DNA from: Akkermansia sp.
GTDB taxonomy: Bacteria > Verrucomicrobiota > Verrucomicrobiia > Verrucomicrobiales > Akkermansiaceae
Assembly (NCBI GenBank): GCA_020047775.1
Contig: JAIFNK010000221.1
Location: 1 to 10,982, forward strand
Reading direction: 5' to 3'
Length of the DNA: 10,982 nt
Below, in pieces: positions 1 through 7,149 of this stretch. Made by a program: the position numbers and the translations under genes. The notes beneath the pieces are model-generated. The model saw nothing but the letters and a program-made list of their open reading frames with translations. It was not told the DNA's origin and searched no databases. Every line of letters starts with the position of its first letter. Position 1 is the first letter of the stretch.

Positions 1-93
1 GAGGAAGGAGCCGTCGGCGAGGGGGAGGACGGCGTAGATGGTGCTGTTAAAGGTGGGGATGATGACACCGGTGGCGCGGGAGGAGGGGTTGCG
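1..93 (-). repeat. Start of delta-60 block 5 (residues 2290-2320, cut by window edge)
   Basis: The last 31 visible residues, RNPSSRATGVIIPTFNSTI then YAVLPLADGSFL, repeat the opening of block 4 (TNPVERVATFSS, YAILPLADGGAL). The tyrosine codons of the two openings, at 34-36 and 1651-1653, are 1617 bases apart. This implies at least one more propeller-sized block beyond the edge. Confidence 0.8.
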
Positions 94-3000
94 GACAACG
101 GTGAGGACGGCGGCGGGGGAAGTGGTGTTTCCAATCTCATTGGTGACGCGGACCTTGTAGCTGCCGCCGTCGGTGAGGGCGAGGGAGGTGAGGACGAGGA
201 GGTTGGTGGTGGCGCCGGAGATGTTGGCGGAGTTGGTGAGGACGGTCTCGCCCTTGAGCCATTGGTAGGTGAGGGTGCCCGCGCCGCGGGCCTCGGCGTA
301 GAAGGAGATGGACTGGCCGACCTCGGCGGAGAGCGCGGTGGGGGCAATGGTGATTTCGGGACCGGCGAGGAAGATGAGCTCGGCGGAGGCGGAGGTGACC
401 GAGGCGCCCGAAGCGTTGGTGACGGTGACGGTGTAGAGGGCCTCGTCCGTGAGCTGGGCGGAGTTGAGGGTGAGGGTGGGAGTGGTGACGCCGGAGAAGC
501 GGCCCTCGTTGGCGAGGGGGGAACCGTTGCGCAGCCACTGGTAGGTCAGGGCGGAAGTGCCGGTGGCGGTGACGTTGAAGGTGGCGGTCTGGCCGGAAGA
601 GACGCCGACGGAATCGGGGCTTTGGACGATGCCGACGGGGATGGGATCGCCGTGGACGACGGTGAGGCCGCGGGTCGTGGTGGTGCCGTTATAGGCGGTG
701 AGGGAGCCGCCGAGCCAGAGGCGGCCGTAGCCGTCCACGCGGGTGAAGGCGAGGCCGGTGGTGGTGCCGGTGATCTCGAAGGTGGGGTCGAGGACGCCCG
801 CAGAGGAGAGGCGCACGGGGCCGTAGCGGGTGACACCGCCGAAGGTGGTGAAGGTGCCGCTGAGGATGATGCTTCCATCTGGCTGGACGGTCACGTCGGT
901 GAAGGCGTTGGCGCTGATGGCGGGGAAGGCGGTATCGGCGGCGCCGGTGTCGAGGAGACGGGTTAAATTGGTGCCGGCGATGGCGAGTATTTTGCCATCG
1001 GGCTGGACGGTGAAAGTGCTGATGCCGGTGAAAATGGCGGGGGTGAAGGTGGTGTCGCGTGTGCCTGTCTCGGTGAGGCGGGCGAGGTAGCTGATCGCGG
1101 GAAATGAGGGGGCGGCGCCGAAGCTGGTGAAGGCGCCGCCGGCGTAAACCTGACCGGCGGAGGTGACGACGACCTTGTTAACCGCGTTGTTGAAGGTGGC
1201 GCTGAAGGTGGGATCGAGGGTGCCACCGGAGGAGAGGCGGACGAGGCGGTTGCGGGTGAGGTTGCCATTCCAGGAGCTGAAGTCTCCGGCGACGTAGAGG
1301 CGGCCCTGGGCGTCCACCGCGAGACTGCGGAGGGTGTCGTCGGGGCCGGTGCCGACATCGAAGGAGGTGTCCACCGTGAAATCGGCGTTGAGGCGGAGGA
1401 GGCGGTTGCGGGTGAGGGGGGAGCCGCCGGTGGGGGTGACGACGGTGAACTCGCCGCCGACGAGGAACTTGCCACCGGGGAGGCGGACGAAGTCGCGGAC
1501 GTTGCCGTTGAGGGTGAAGGGCAGGGCGGCGACTGAGCCGCCGGGCAGGACACGGCCGATGAAGGCCCCCGAGGTGGCGGCGGTGTTGCCGGAGAGGCTG
1601 CTAAACGCGCCCCCGACAAGGGCTCCGCCATCGGCGAGGGGGAGAATGGCGTAGGTGGTGCCGCCGGAGGAGGTGGCAACGGAGGAGAAGGTGGCGACAC
1701 GCTCGACGGGGTTGGTGGTGACAGCGATGGTGTAGGGGCCGGCGATGACGGTGGAGGTGCCGGTGATGGCGAGATAGTAGTCTCCCGCCTGGGCGAGGGT
1801 GAGGGAGGCGAAGGAGAGAGTGGGGGTGGCGGTGCCGGTGATACCCGAGCCGTCCGATAGCGGAGTGGTTCCTTTGCGCCACTGGTAGGTGAGCGGGGCG
1901 ATGCCGCGGGCAGTGACCGCGAGGGAGAGAGGCTTCAGGGTGTAGGAGGAGCGGGTGGGGGCGGGCTGGGTGAGGATTTCGGGTGCTCCCAGGACGACGA
2001 GGGGCACGGCATCGCTGAGGACGTCGCCGGAGAGGTTGGTAGCGCGCAAGGTGTAGATGGCATCGTCGGCCTCGGAGACATTCGTGAGGGTCAGTGTGGG
2101 GGTGGTGGCGCCGGAGACGTTGCCGCCGTCGGAGAGTTCGCTGCCGTTTTTGAGCCAGCGGTAGGATAGGGTGGAGGTGCCGGTGGCGCGGGTGGTGAAG
2201 GTGGCCGTGGTGCCTGGGTTGGTCTCCAACCCGATGGGCTGAAGAGCGATGCCTAGCTGGATCAGGTAGCCGTTGAGGCGGACGAGGCGCTGGACGGGCG
2301 TGCCGTTGTAGGCGGTGAAGCTGCCGCCGATCCAAAGTCGGCCGTTTTCCTCCAGGGCGATAGGCTCAGCGACGCCGTTAAAGCCCGCGCCGCCGACCCA
2401 GGAGGTCTCCAGGTTTCCGGTGGTGTTGAAAGAGGCGATATTGCTGAAGCTCACCGGAGTGCCGGTGAGGGTGAAAGAGCCAACGCCCACGGTGCGTCCG
2501 TTGGTCTGATAAACGAAGTCTCTCATCGTGACGTTGGATTGGCCAAAAAACTCGGCTGAGTCCCACACGCCCGTGTTGGAAAAGCGGATGATGCTTAGAT
2601 TGGAGGGAAAGGGACCGCCGGAGGCCATGACGCGGCCATCCCGCAGGACGCGGAGGCGTGAGAAAGTGGCGCTGCCCATGCCGGCGGGAGCGAAGGTGCT
2701 GTCGTGGGTGCCGTTAGGGAGGAAGCGGGCCAAGCGGGACTGCGAACCAACGTTGAACGAACCTCCCGCGACAAAGGAGCCATTGGGGCCGGCAGCGACG
2801 GCAGTGACGAGGTTGGAGCTACCGCCAGTGACGCTGGTGGTGTTAAAAGGGGTATGAAGGGTGCCGTCGCGGTTGATCCGGGCGAGGTAACGGTGGGAGG
2901 CGTTTCCGTTGTAGCTGCTGAAATCGCCGCCGAGCAGGAGATCGCCATCGGAGAGCACGGCGAAGTCGCGTACTGTGCTGTTGCCGCCGGTGCCGAGGGC

Positions 3001-6000
3001 GAGCATGAAAGAGGCGAGGTTGGCTCCGGTGGCGGCGTTGATCGCGGCGAAGCCGTTGAGGACGGCCCCGGCGCCGATCTGAGTGAAGGAGCCGATGACA
3101 TAGAGACGGTCGCCGTCGAGGAGGAGCTTGGTGACGGCCGCATTCGGGGCGGGGTTGAAGGCGGTGTCCAAGACGCCGGTGGGGGAGATTTTGACGAGGT
3201 AGTTGCGGCCGGTCTGGCCGTTGAAGTTGGTGAACTGGCCGGCGATATAGGCGGTGCCATCTGGCGCGAGGGCGATGGCGGTGACGGGCTGGTTGATGGT
3301 GAGATTGGTCGGCCAGGTGGCATCAATGAAGGCCGGGTTGAGGGCGATCGTGAGGGTGGCGGGGTCGGAGGTGACGGGGCCGTTTGTGTTGGTGACACGG
3401 CAGCGGTAGATGCCCCCGCTGACGATATCCACATTCGTGAGAGTCAGGGTGGCGGTGCCGGAGCCGGAGATGCCGGTGGTGTCGGCGAGGTCAACATCGT
3501 CCTTGGTCCAGCGGTAGGTGGGGGCGGGCACGCCGGTGGCGGTGATGGTGAAAGTGATGTTGCCGCCTTGAGAGGAGATCTGGGAAATGGGATGGGCGCT
3601 GATGGTCGGCAGGTTGTCCTCGTCCACGATGGTGATGACGGCGTCGGCGAAGAGCAGGGTGGCGGCCTCTTCGGGCGTGGGGGCGCTGAGGCGGAGGCGG
3701 AAGGTTTCGTTGGGCTCGCCGGTGGAGTTGTCGGCGAGGGTGAGGGTGACGGTTTTATCGGCGGAGTCGTTGGCGGCCCAGTTGAGGGTGCCGGAGACGG
3801 CGGTGAAGTCGGAGCCAGCGGTGGCGGTCTCGGCGAGGGTGGCGTAGGAGACGGAGACGGCCGAAGTGGTTTTGCCGAAGCGTTTGACGGTGAGGGTGGC
3901 GGTGCCTGCGGCTTCGAGGACGGAGAGGGTGGAAGGCGAAACACCGATGGCACCGGGGCCGCCGTCGAGGAGGGCGGCGCGGTAGCGGACGATGCCTTTG
4001 TAGGAGGTGAAGTTGCCTGTGATGAAAATGTCGCCCGAGGCGGTGTAGAGGGCGGCGTTGATGCTGGGGGAGGCGACGAAGCCGGCGTTAAGAACTCCGG
4101 CACCGACGGCGAAGGTGGGGTCAACCGAGCCGTCGAGGTTGAGGCGGAGGAGGCCCGCCTGGGTGATGCCGTTGACGGTGGTGAATGCTCCCCAGACGAG
4201 GAAGCGGCCATCGCGGTAGGCGATGCCCCAAGGGTTGCCATTGAGCACGCCAGAGCCGAATTGGAAGGAAGGGTCACGGGAGCCGTCGCTGTTGAGGAGG
4301 GCGAGGTATTGGCTGCCGGGGAAGAGGGCGTTGTTAAAACGGGCGGCGATGGCGATGCGGCCATCGGGCAGGATATCGAGGCCGGTCAGGGAGGTGGGGA
4401 AAGTGACGTGGCCACCGCTGCCGAAGGAGGTGTCGAGCGCCCCGGCGGAAGTGAGGCGGGAGAGGCGGTAGGAGATGCTGGTGGGACTGCCGGTGGTGTG
4501 GGCGACGAGAACCTTGCCGTCGGATTGTTCCTTGATGAACCACACGTAGCCGGAGGTGCCGAAGGCGATGGTGTTGGCGGGGACGCTGAAGGTGCCATCG
4601 GCCGCGCCGACGGAGGTGAAGCGCTGGATGCCGACGGAGGTGGCTCCGCTCACGCCCGCGTAGAAAGTTCCTGAGGCCCCGGCGGCGAGGAAGGTGACGG
4701 AGCCGTTGAGGGTCGGCGAGTAGGCACCGTCAATCGTGCCGTCGCTGTTGAGGCGGGCGAGGCGGCTTTTGGTGGTGACGGCTGAGGTGGGCTGGTGGGT
4801 GAGACTGCTGAAGCTGCCTCCCAGGAGGGTGCGGCCATCGGCGAGCGGGAGCACGGCGTTCAGGCCGGTGACGCTGATGCCGAAGGAGGAGGTGGGGTCG
4901 AGGGTGCCGTTGCTGTTGATGCGGCGCAGACCGAAGAGATCCCCGATGAGAAAACGGCCGGAAGAGTCGAGGGCGGCGAAGTTGGCTGGCGGGGTGTCGG
5001 AGGGCGGGGCAAACGAGGTGATGACGGAGCCGGCGGGAATCTTGACCTTGACGAGCACAGCGAGGGAGGTGTCGGAGCCGTTGGCGTTGGTGACGATTGC
5101 GCGGTAGGTGCCGCCGTTGAGGGCGGGATCGGCTCCGGAAACGGTGTAAACAAGCGAGGTCGCGCCGGGGATGTCGGTGAAGCCGGTGCCGGTGTCGCGC
5201 TGCCATTGGACCGTGGCGGAGAGGACGCTGTCGTAGAAAACGACGAGGCTGAAGGTGCCGCCCTGGTCGAGGGAGACGGCGACGGGTTCGAGGACGATAA
5301 TGGGCGGGGCGTCGTCGTCGCGGATGCCGACGAGGGTGGTGGCGTTGGCGGGGGGCAGGGTGGCGCCGCCGGTGGGGTCGGAGAGGGTGAGCTGGAAGGC
5401 CTTTAGGCCATCCTGGGCGGTGTCTTGGAGGAGTGGGACGGTGATGGTCTGGAGGCCGCCGACGCCGGTGGCCCAGGTGAGGGTTCCGGAGACGGGGGTG
5501 TAGTCGGTGCCGGGGACGGCGGTGAGCGGGGTGAGGGTGTAGTTGACGGAAACCTCGCCGATGAGGCCGCCGAAGCGCGAGACCTGGAGGGCGACGGAGT
5601 CGGCGTTTTCGGTGGTGGTGACGGCGGAGGTGAGGGCGCGGAGGGTGCCGGGACCAGTACCGTATTCATTGACGAAGCGGGTGAGGTTGTAGGTCTCGAC
5701 GGCGGGGTCGGAGACGCGGGGGAACCAGCCGCCGGCGACAAGTTTGCCATCCGGTTGGACGGCGAAGCTGTAGAAGTGGGTGGTGTAGGAGTTGTCGTTG
5801 ATGTAGGGGGAGGGAGCGAAGGCGGGGTCGAGGGTCCCGTCTACGTTCACGCGGGCGATGGAGGCGCGGGGTTGGCCATTCCAAGATTTGAAAATGCCGC
5901 CGACGAAGATCGTGCCATCGGGCTGGAGGGTGACCTCGCCACCGGCCCAACCGGCAGGGCCGGTGCCGACATTGGCCATGAAAGCAGTGTCAAGGGAGCC

Positions 6001-6960
6001 GTCCGGCAAAACGCAGGCGAAGTTGATCGTGTTGACTGAAGGGGCGAATGCGAAGTCACCGCCGAGGAGCAGGCGGCCGTCGGGAAGGGCCAGGAGTTCG
6101 TCAATGTCGCCAAAATCGTCGGCAAAGCTGGGGGAAAGGGACGGGTCGAGGGTGCCGTCGGAGTTGAGGCGGACGAGGAGGGGAACATAGCCGCCGCCGG
6201 CACGGGGCTTGCCGCCAGCAACGATGATATCGCCATCGGGAAGGATGGCGATATCGCCGACGGAGGTGTTGGTGGGGAGGATCGAAGATGGGTCGAAGGC
6301 TGTGTCGAGGGTGCCGTCGGCGTTGAAACGTGCGAGACCGGGGCGAAAGACGCCGTTGGCGCGATTAAAGCCGCCGCCGACGAGGAGTTTGCTGTCGGGC
6401 TGCTCGGCGAGAGCAAGCACGTAGCGCATGCCAAAGGTGCTCGAGTTCGATATGCCCATGGCGTTGAAGCCGGTGTCGAGGGAGCCATCGGCATTGAGGC
6501 GCATGATGCCACTGCGGTTGGTTCCCTGGTAGGAGGTGAAGACGCCGCCGACGTAGACTTTGTCGTCGGCGACGGTGAGAATCTTGTTCACCTCGGTATC
6601 GCCCTGCGTGTCGGCGAGGGTGGAAGCGATCGCGCCGAACGCGGTGTCCAGAGTGCCGTCGGAGTTTAGGCGCTTGAGTGAAGTCTGCGGTGAACCGGCG
6701 GGCGGGGCCTGGTAGCGGGAGACATTGCCACCGGCGATGATCTTGCCGTCGGACTGGAGGGCGACGGCGTTGACCGCGCCGGTGCCGGAGAGCCAGTTGG
6801 GGGCTGCTGGCGGCGGGACGTAGCCGTCGGGGGTGAGTCCGGGACTGATGGCGGTGACGAATGCATTATCAAGCGTAGGGTCTGTGGCGTGCAGGGCCAC
6901 GGGGAATGAGAAGAAGACGGCGAGAGTGATTGCGGCAAGGCGAAAGGCGTGATTCATCAT
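1..6960 (-). CDS. Giant secreted delta-60 repeat / Calx-beta / Ig-like surface protein (C-terminus beyond window)
   Basis: The frame is open from ATG at 6960 to the window edge, giving 2320 codons with no stop. Residues 1-25 look like a Sec signal peptide (MMNHAFRLAAITLAVFF, then ALHA before T26). Domain order by residue is: delta-60 block 1 (26-435), Calx-beta 1 (436-550), Ig 1 (551-640), delta-60 block 2 (641-1000), Calx-beta 2 (1001-1116), Ig 2 (1117-1207), block 3 (1208-1569), Ig 3 (1570-1658), Ig 4 (1659-1749), block 4 (1750-2105), Ig 5 (2106-2200), Ig 6 (2201-2289) and the start of block 5. Only two cysteines occur, in FACVLPD and YRCRVTN, so disulfides cannot stabilise the Ig folds. 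There is no catalytic motif. I infer an extracellular structural or adhesive role; the ligand is unknown. Two adjacent ATGs (6960, 6957) could both start it, and no clear Shine-Dalgarno precedes them. The frame is also open upstream into the gap, but only these starts give a signal peptide. The lost C-terminus should carry any sorting or anchoring signal. Confidence 0.93.
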   Translation of the reverse strand, partial: MMNHAFRLAAITLAVFFSFPVALHATDPTLDNAFVTAISPGLTPDGYVPPPAAPNWLSGTGAVNAVALQSDGKIIAGGNVSRYQAPPAGSPQTSLKRLNSDGTLDTAFGAIASTLADTQGDTEVNKILTVADDKVYVGGVFTSYQGTNRSGIMRLNADGSLDTGFNAMGISNSSTFGMRYVLALAEQPDSKLLVGGGFNRANGVFRPGLARFNADGTLDTAFDPSSILPTNTSVGDIAILPDGDIIVAGGKPRAGGGYVPLLVRLNSDGTLDPSLSPSFADDFGDIDELLALPDGRLLLGGDFAFAPSVNTINFACVLPDGSLDTAFMANVGTGPAGWAGGEVTLQPDGTIFVGGIFKSWNGQPRASIARVNVDGTLDPAFAPSPYINDNSYTTHFYSFAVQPDGKLVAGGWFPRVSDPAVETYNLTRFVNEYGTGPGTLRALTSAVTTTENADSVALQVSRFGGLIGEVSVNYTLTPLTAVPGTDYTPVSGTLTWATGVGGLQTITVPLLQDTAQDGLKAFQLTLSDPTGGATLPPANATTLVGIRDDDAPPIIVLEPVAVSLDQGGTFSLVVFYDSVLSATVQWQRDTGTGFTDIPGATSLVYTVSGADPALNGGTYRAIVTNANGSDTSLAVLVKVKIPAGSVITSFAPPSDTPPANFAALDSSGRFLIGDLFGLRRINSNGTLDPTSSFGISVTGLNAVLPLADGRTLLGGSFSSLTHQPTSAVTTKSRLARLNSDGTIDGAYSPTLNGSVTFLAAGASGTFYAGVSGATSVGIQRFTSVGAADGTFSVPANTIAFGTSGYVWFIKEQSDGKVLVAHTTGSPTSISYRLSRLTSAGALDTSFGSGGHVTFPTSLTGLDILPDGRIAIAARFNNALFPGSQYLALLNSDGSRDPSFQFGSGVLNGNPWGIAYRDGRFLVWGAFTTVNGITQAGLLRLNLDGSVDPTFAVGAGVLNAGFVASPSINAALYTASGDIFITGNFTSYKGIVRYRAALLDGGPGAIGVSPSTLSVLEAAGTATLTVKRFGKTTSAVSVSYATLAETATAGSDFTAVSGTLNWAANDSADKTVTLTLADNSTGEPNETFRLRLSAPTPEEAATLLFADAVITIVDEDNLPTISAHPISQISSQGGNITFTITATGVPAPTYRWTKDDVDLADTTGISGSGTATLTLTNVDIVSGGIYRCRVTNTNGPVTSDPATLTIALNPAFIDATWPTNLTINQPVTAIALAPDGTAYIAGQFTNFNGQTGRNYLVKISPTGVLDTAFNPAPNAAVTKLLLDGDRLYVIGSFTQIGAGAVLNGFAAINAATGANLASFMLALGTGGNSTVRDFAVLSDGDLLLGGDFSSYNGNASHRYLARINRDGTLHTPFNTTSVTGGSSNLVTAVAAGPNGSFVAGGSFNVGSQSRLARFLPNGTHDSTFAPAGMGSATFSRLRVLRDGRVMASGGPFPSNLSIIRFSNTGVWDSAEFFGQSNVTMRDFVYQTNGRTVGVGSFTLTGTPVSFSNIASFNTTGNLETSWVGGAGFNGVAEPIALEENGRLWIGGSFTAYNGTPVQRLVRLNGYLIQLGIALQPIGLETNPGTTATFTTRATGTSTLSYRWLKNGSELSDGGNVSGATTPTLTLTNVSEADDAIYTLRATNLSGDVLSDAVPLVVLGAPEILTQPAPTRSSYTLKPLSLAVTARGIAPLTYQWRKGTTPLSDGSGITGTATPTLSFASLTLAQAGDYYLAITGTSTVIAGPYTIAVTTNPVERVATFSSVATSSGGTTYAILPLADGGALVGGAFSSLSGNTAATSGAFIGRVLPGGSVAALPFTLNGNVRDFVRLPGGKFLVGGEFTVVTPTGGSPLTRNRLLRLNADFTVDTSFDVGTGPDDTLRSLAVDAQGRLYVAGDFSSWNGNLTRNRLVRLSSGGTLDPTFSATFNNAVNKVVVTSAGQVYAGGAFTSFGAAPSFPAISYLARLTETGTRDTTFTPAIFTGISTFTVQPDGKILAIAGTNLTRLLDTGAADTAFPAISANAFTDVTVQPDGSIILSGTFTTFGGVTRYGPVRLSSAGVLDPTFEITGTTTGLAFTRVDGYGRLWLGGSLTAYNGTTTTRGLTVVHGDPIPVGIVQSPDSVGVSSGQTATFNVTATGTSALTYQWLRNGSPLANEGRFSGVTTPTLTLNSAQLTDEALYTVTVTNASGASVTSASAELIFLAGPEITIAPTALSAEVGQSISFYAEARGAGTLTYQWLKGETVLTNSANISGATTNLLVLTSLALTDGGSYKVRVTNEIGNTTSPAAVLTVVRNPSSRATGVIIPTFNSTIYAVLPLADGSFL
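94..360 (-). other. Ig-like domain 6 (residues 2201-2289)
   Basis: Motifs are PEITIAPTALSAEVGQS, LTYQWLKGETVLTNSA, LVLTSLALTDGGSYKVRV and TNEIGNTTSPA. It is the counterpart of Ig 4 one module earlier and keeps the consensus better than that copy. Confidence 0.88.
361..645 (-). other. Ig-like domain 5 (residues 2106-2200)
   Basis: Motifs are VGVSSGQTATFNVTATG, LTYQWLRNGSPLANEG, TTPTLTLNSAQLTDEALY and TVTVTNASGASVTS. The pattern is classical bacterial Ig-like and lacks cysteines. It is first of the pair Ig 5/Ig 6 and the counterpart of Ig 3. Confidence 0.88.
646..1713 (-). repeat. Delta-60 repeat block 4 (residues 1750-2105)
   Basis: This 356-residue block opens with NPVERVATF and a YAILPLADGGALVGGAF strand. 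Its units are VLPGGSVAALPF, RLNADFTVDTSF, RLSSGGTLDPTF, RLTETGTRDTTF, RLLDTGAADTAF and RLSSAGVLDPTF, with a worn TVVHGD at the end. The opening is echoed by block 5 (YAVLPLADGSFL) 1617 bases further on. Confidence 0.85.
1714..1986 (-). other. Ig-like domain 4 (residues 1659-1749)
   Basis: The second of a tandem pair: PEILTQPAPTRSSYTLKP, LTYQWRKGTTPLSDG, TPTLSFASLTLAQAGDYY and LAITGTSTVIAGPY. The YxxxVTN end is altered to YLAITGT. It aligns with Ig 6, the two YQW tryptophans being 1620 bases apart. Confidence 0.86.
1987..2253 (-). other. Ig-like domain 3 (residues 1570-1658)
   Basis: The core is TTATFTTRATGTSTLSYRW, LKNGSELSDGGNVSGATT, PTLTLTNVSEADDAIY and TLRATNLSGDVLSDA. This is the common bacterial Ig_2/Ig_3-like pattern without cysteines. 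It forms a tandem pair with Ig 4. It resembles Ig 5 most (TATF, W-L-K/R-N-G-S, PTLTL), with those residues 1620 bases apart. Confidence 0.88.
2254..3339 (-). repeat. Delta-60 repeat block 3 (residues 1208-1569)
   Basis: This 362-residue block has units ISPTGVLDTAF, INAATGANLASF, RINRDGTLHTPF, RFLPNGTHDSTF, RFSNTGVWDSAEF and SFNTTGNLETSW. It ends in a worn RLNGYLIQ. The LNxDGTLDxxF motif has drifted more here than in blocks 1 and 2, but the intervening GGDFSSYNG and GGSFTAYNG strands are well kept. The last unit, GRLWIGGSFTAYNG, has a close relative 1617 bases later in block 4. Confidence 0.83.
3340..3612 (-). other. Ig-like domain 2 (residues 1117-1207)
   Basis: Hallmarks are PTISAHPISQISSQGG, TYRWTKDDVDLAD, TLTLTNVDIVSGG and IYRCRVTNTNGPVTSDP. 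The single cysteine in YRC is at the usual second Ig cysteine position, but its partner is replaced (ITFTITATG), so no intradomain disulfide can form. It follows Calx-beta 2 directly, as Ig 1 follows Calx-beta 1. Confidence 0.87.
3613..3960 (-). other. Calx-beta domain 2 (residues 1001-1116)
   Basis: A second Calx-beta copy, with SVLEAAGTATLTVKRFG, AVSVSYATLAETATAG, SDFTAVSGTLNWAAND, GEPNETFRLRLSAP and a closing TIVDEDN. It is closer to the family consensus than copy 1 (E-x-x-G-TATLTV-R at the start, GEPNE-F in the middle, IVDED at the end). The aligned Y/F of GTDY and GSDF lie 1695 bases apart, the same spacing as the Ig tryptophans that follow. Confidence 0.9.
3961..5040 (-). repeat. Delta-60 repeat block 2 (residues 641-1000)
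   Basis: This block is exactly 360 residues long. Six units are visible: RINSNGTLDPTSSF, RLNSDGTIDGAY, RFTSVGAADGTF, RLTSAGALDTSF, LLNSDGSRDPSF and RLNLDGSVDPTF. A worn last unit (YRAALLDGG) follows. Strand signatures LPLADGRTLLGGSFSS and LPDGRIAIAARF lie between units. Six full units plus a remnant would suit one six- or seven-bladed propeller. Confidence 0.85.
5041..5310 (-). other. Ig-like domain 1 (residues 551-640)
   Basis: The 90-residue segment starts with a PPIIVLEPVAVSLDQGG strand, has the core tryptophan in ATVQWQRDTG, and ends in GGTYRAIVTNANGSDTS, the bacterial Ig-like pattern (Y-x-x-x-V-T-N-x-x-G). The two Ig cysteines are absent. It is more diverged than the later Ig copies. 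Confidence 0.8.
5311..5655 (-). other. Calx-beta domain 1 (residues 436-550)
   Basis: The segment shows the Calx-beta pattern: TTTENADSVALQVSRFG, then VSVNYTLTP, then GTDYTPVSGTLTWATG, an ITVPLLQD strand, and LTLSDPTGGATL closing with an acidic IRDDD. Known Calx-beta domains bind calcium through acidic residues at the ends of the sandwich. Whether this copy does so is inferred only from the DDD and DTAQDG acidic positions. It links the first delta-60 block to Ig 1. Confidence 0.85.
5656..6885 (-). repeat. Delta-60 repeat block 1 (residues 26-435)
   Basis: This first and longest block (410 residues) has six well-kept units: RLNSDGTLDTAF, RLNADGSLDTGF, RFNADGTLDTAF, RLNSDGTLDPSL, VLPDGSLDTAF and RVNVDGTLDPAF. 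Each is preceded by a strand pair of the type LQPDGKIIAGG-x-F. A seventh, worn unit (TRFVNEYGTG) ends the block. The pattern matches the delta-60/DUF5122 family, which is thought to fold as beta-propeller blades. The extra length over the later blocks comes from the N-terminal lead-in and longer loops. Confidence 0.88.
6886..6960 (-). other. Signal peptide of the giant delta-60 protein
   Basis: Residues 1-25 have a short N-region with one Arg and a His (MMNHAFR), a hydrophobic core LAAITLAVFFSFPVAL, and a likely signal peptidase I site after ALHA. The mature protein would begin TDPTLDNAF, which already resembles a delta-60 unit. There is no lipobox cysteine, so this is not a lipoprotein. It supports export and supports the choice of start at 6960/6957. 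Confidence 0.8.
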
Positions 6961-7035
6961 GGGAAGGATGTTAAGAAATCGCTTGCTCAGGGAAGGTCGC
7001 TGAGAATGTGCACGTGAGGCCCGGAGGGCGGGCAA

Positions 7036-7057
7036 ATGGGGGTTGGTGCCCCCCCAT
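7036..7057 (-). other. Perfect hairpin ATGGGGG / CCCCCAT in the gap
   Basis: On the minus strand ATGGGGG (7057-7051) pairs with CCCCCAT (7042-7036) around the 8-base loop GGCACCAA. Seven pairs, five of them G-C, make a stable small stem. It is followed by TTTGCCC, so it has only a very short T run and is at best a weak candidate terminator or mRNA-processing structure between the two genes. Confidence 0.5.
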
Positions 7058-7149
7058 GATTGGGTTCTGACCACTCGGCTAAAGCAAATGAGCAGGGACA
7101 ATACAGTGATAAGCGGCTTTGGTGGGAAGAGCGGGTGTATGGCGATGTT

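Noticed and set aside
262..966. Other long plus-strand and alternative minus-strand frames (for example 963-1700, 2595-3434, 5847-6512)
   Set aside because: They are rich in S, P, A, R or G with no motifs, and overlap gene A, which is fully open in its own frame.
2704..4674. Plus-strand open frame of 656 codons opposite the delta-60 gene
   Set aside because: Its translation is low-complexity (G, E, A, V, D) and is the complement of the GC-biased codons on the minus strand. The minus-strand reading gives clear delta-60, Calx-beta and Ig domains.
7036..7057. Rho-independent terminator for gene B
   Set aside because: The stem is good but only TTT follows it, and it lies about 130 bases after the stop. 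It is recorded as a hairpin and not as a terminator.
7067..7079. tRNA-like GCCGAGTGGTCAG on the minus strand, as in Ser/Leu tRNA D-arms
   Set aside because: No acceptor stem, anticodon arm or T-arm with TTCGA is found at the right spacing, so it is a chance match.
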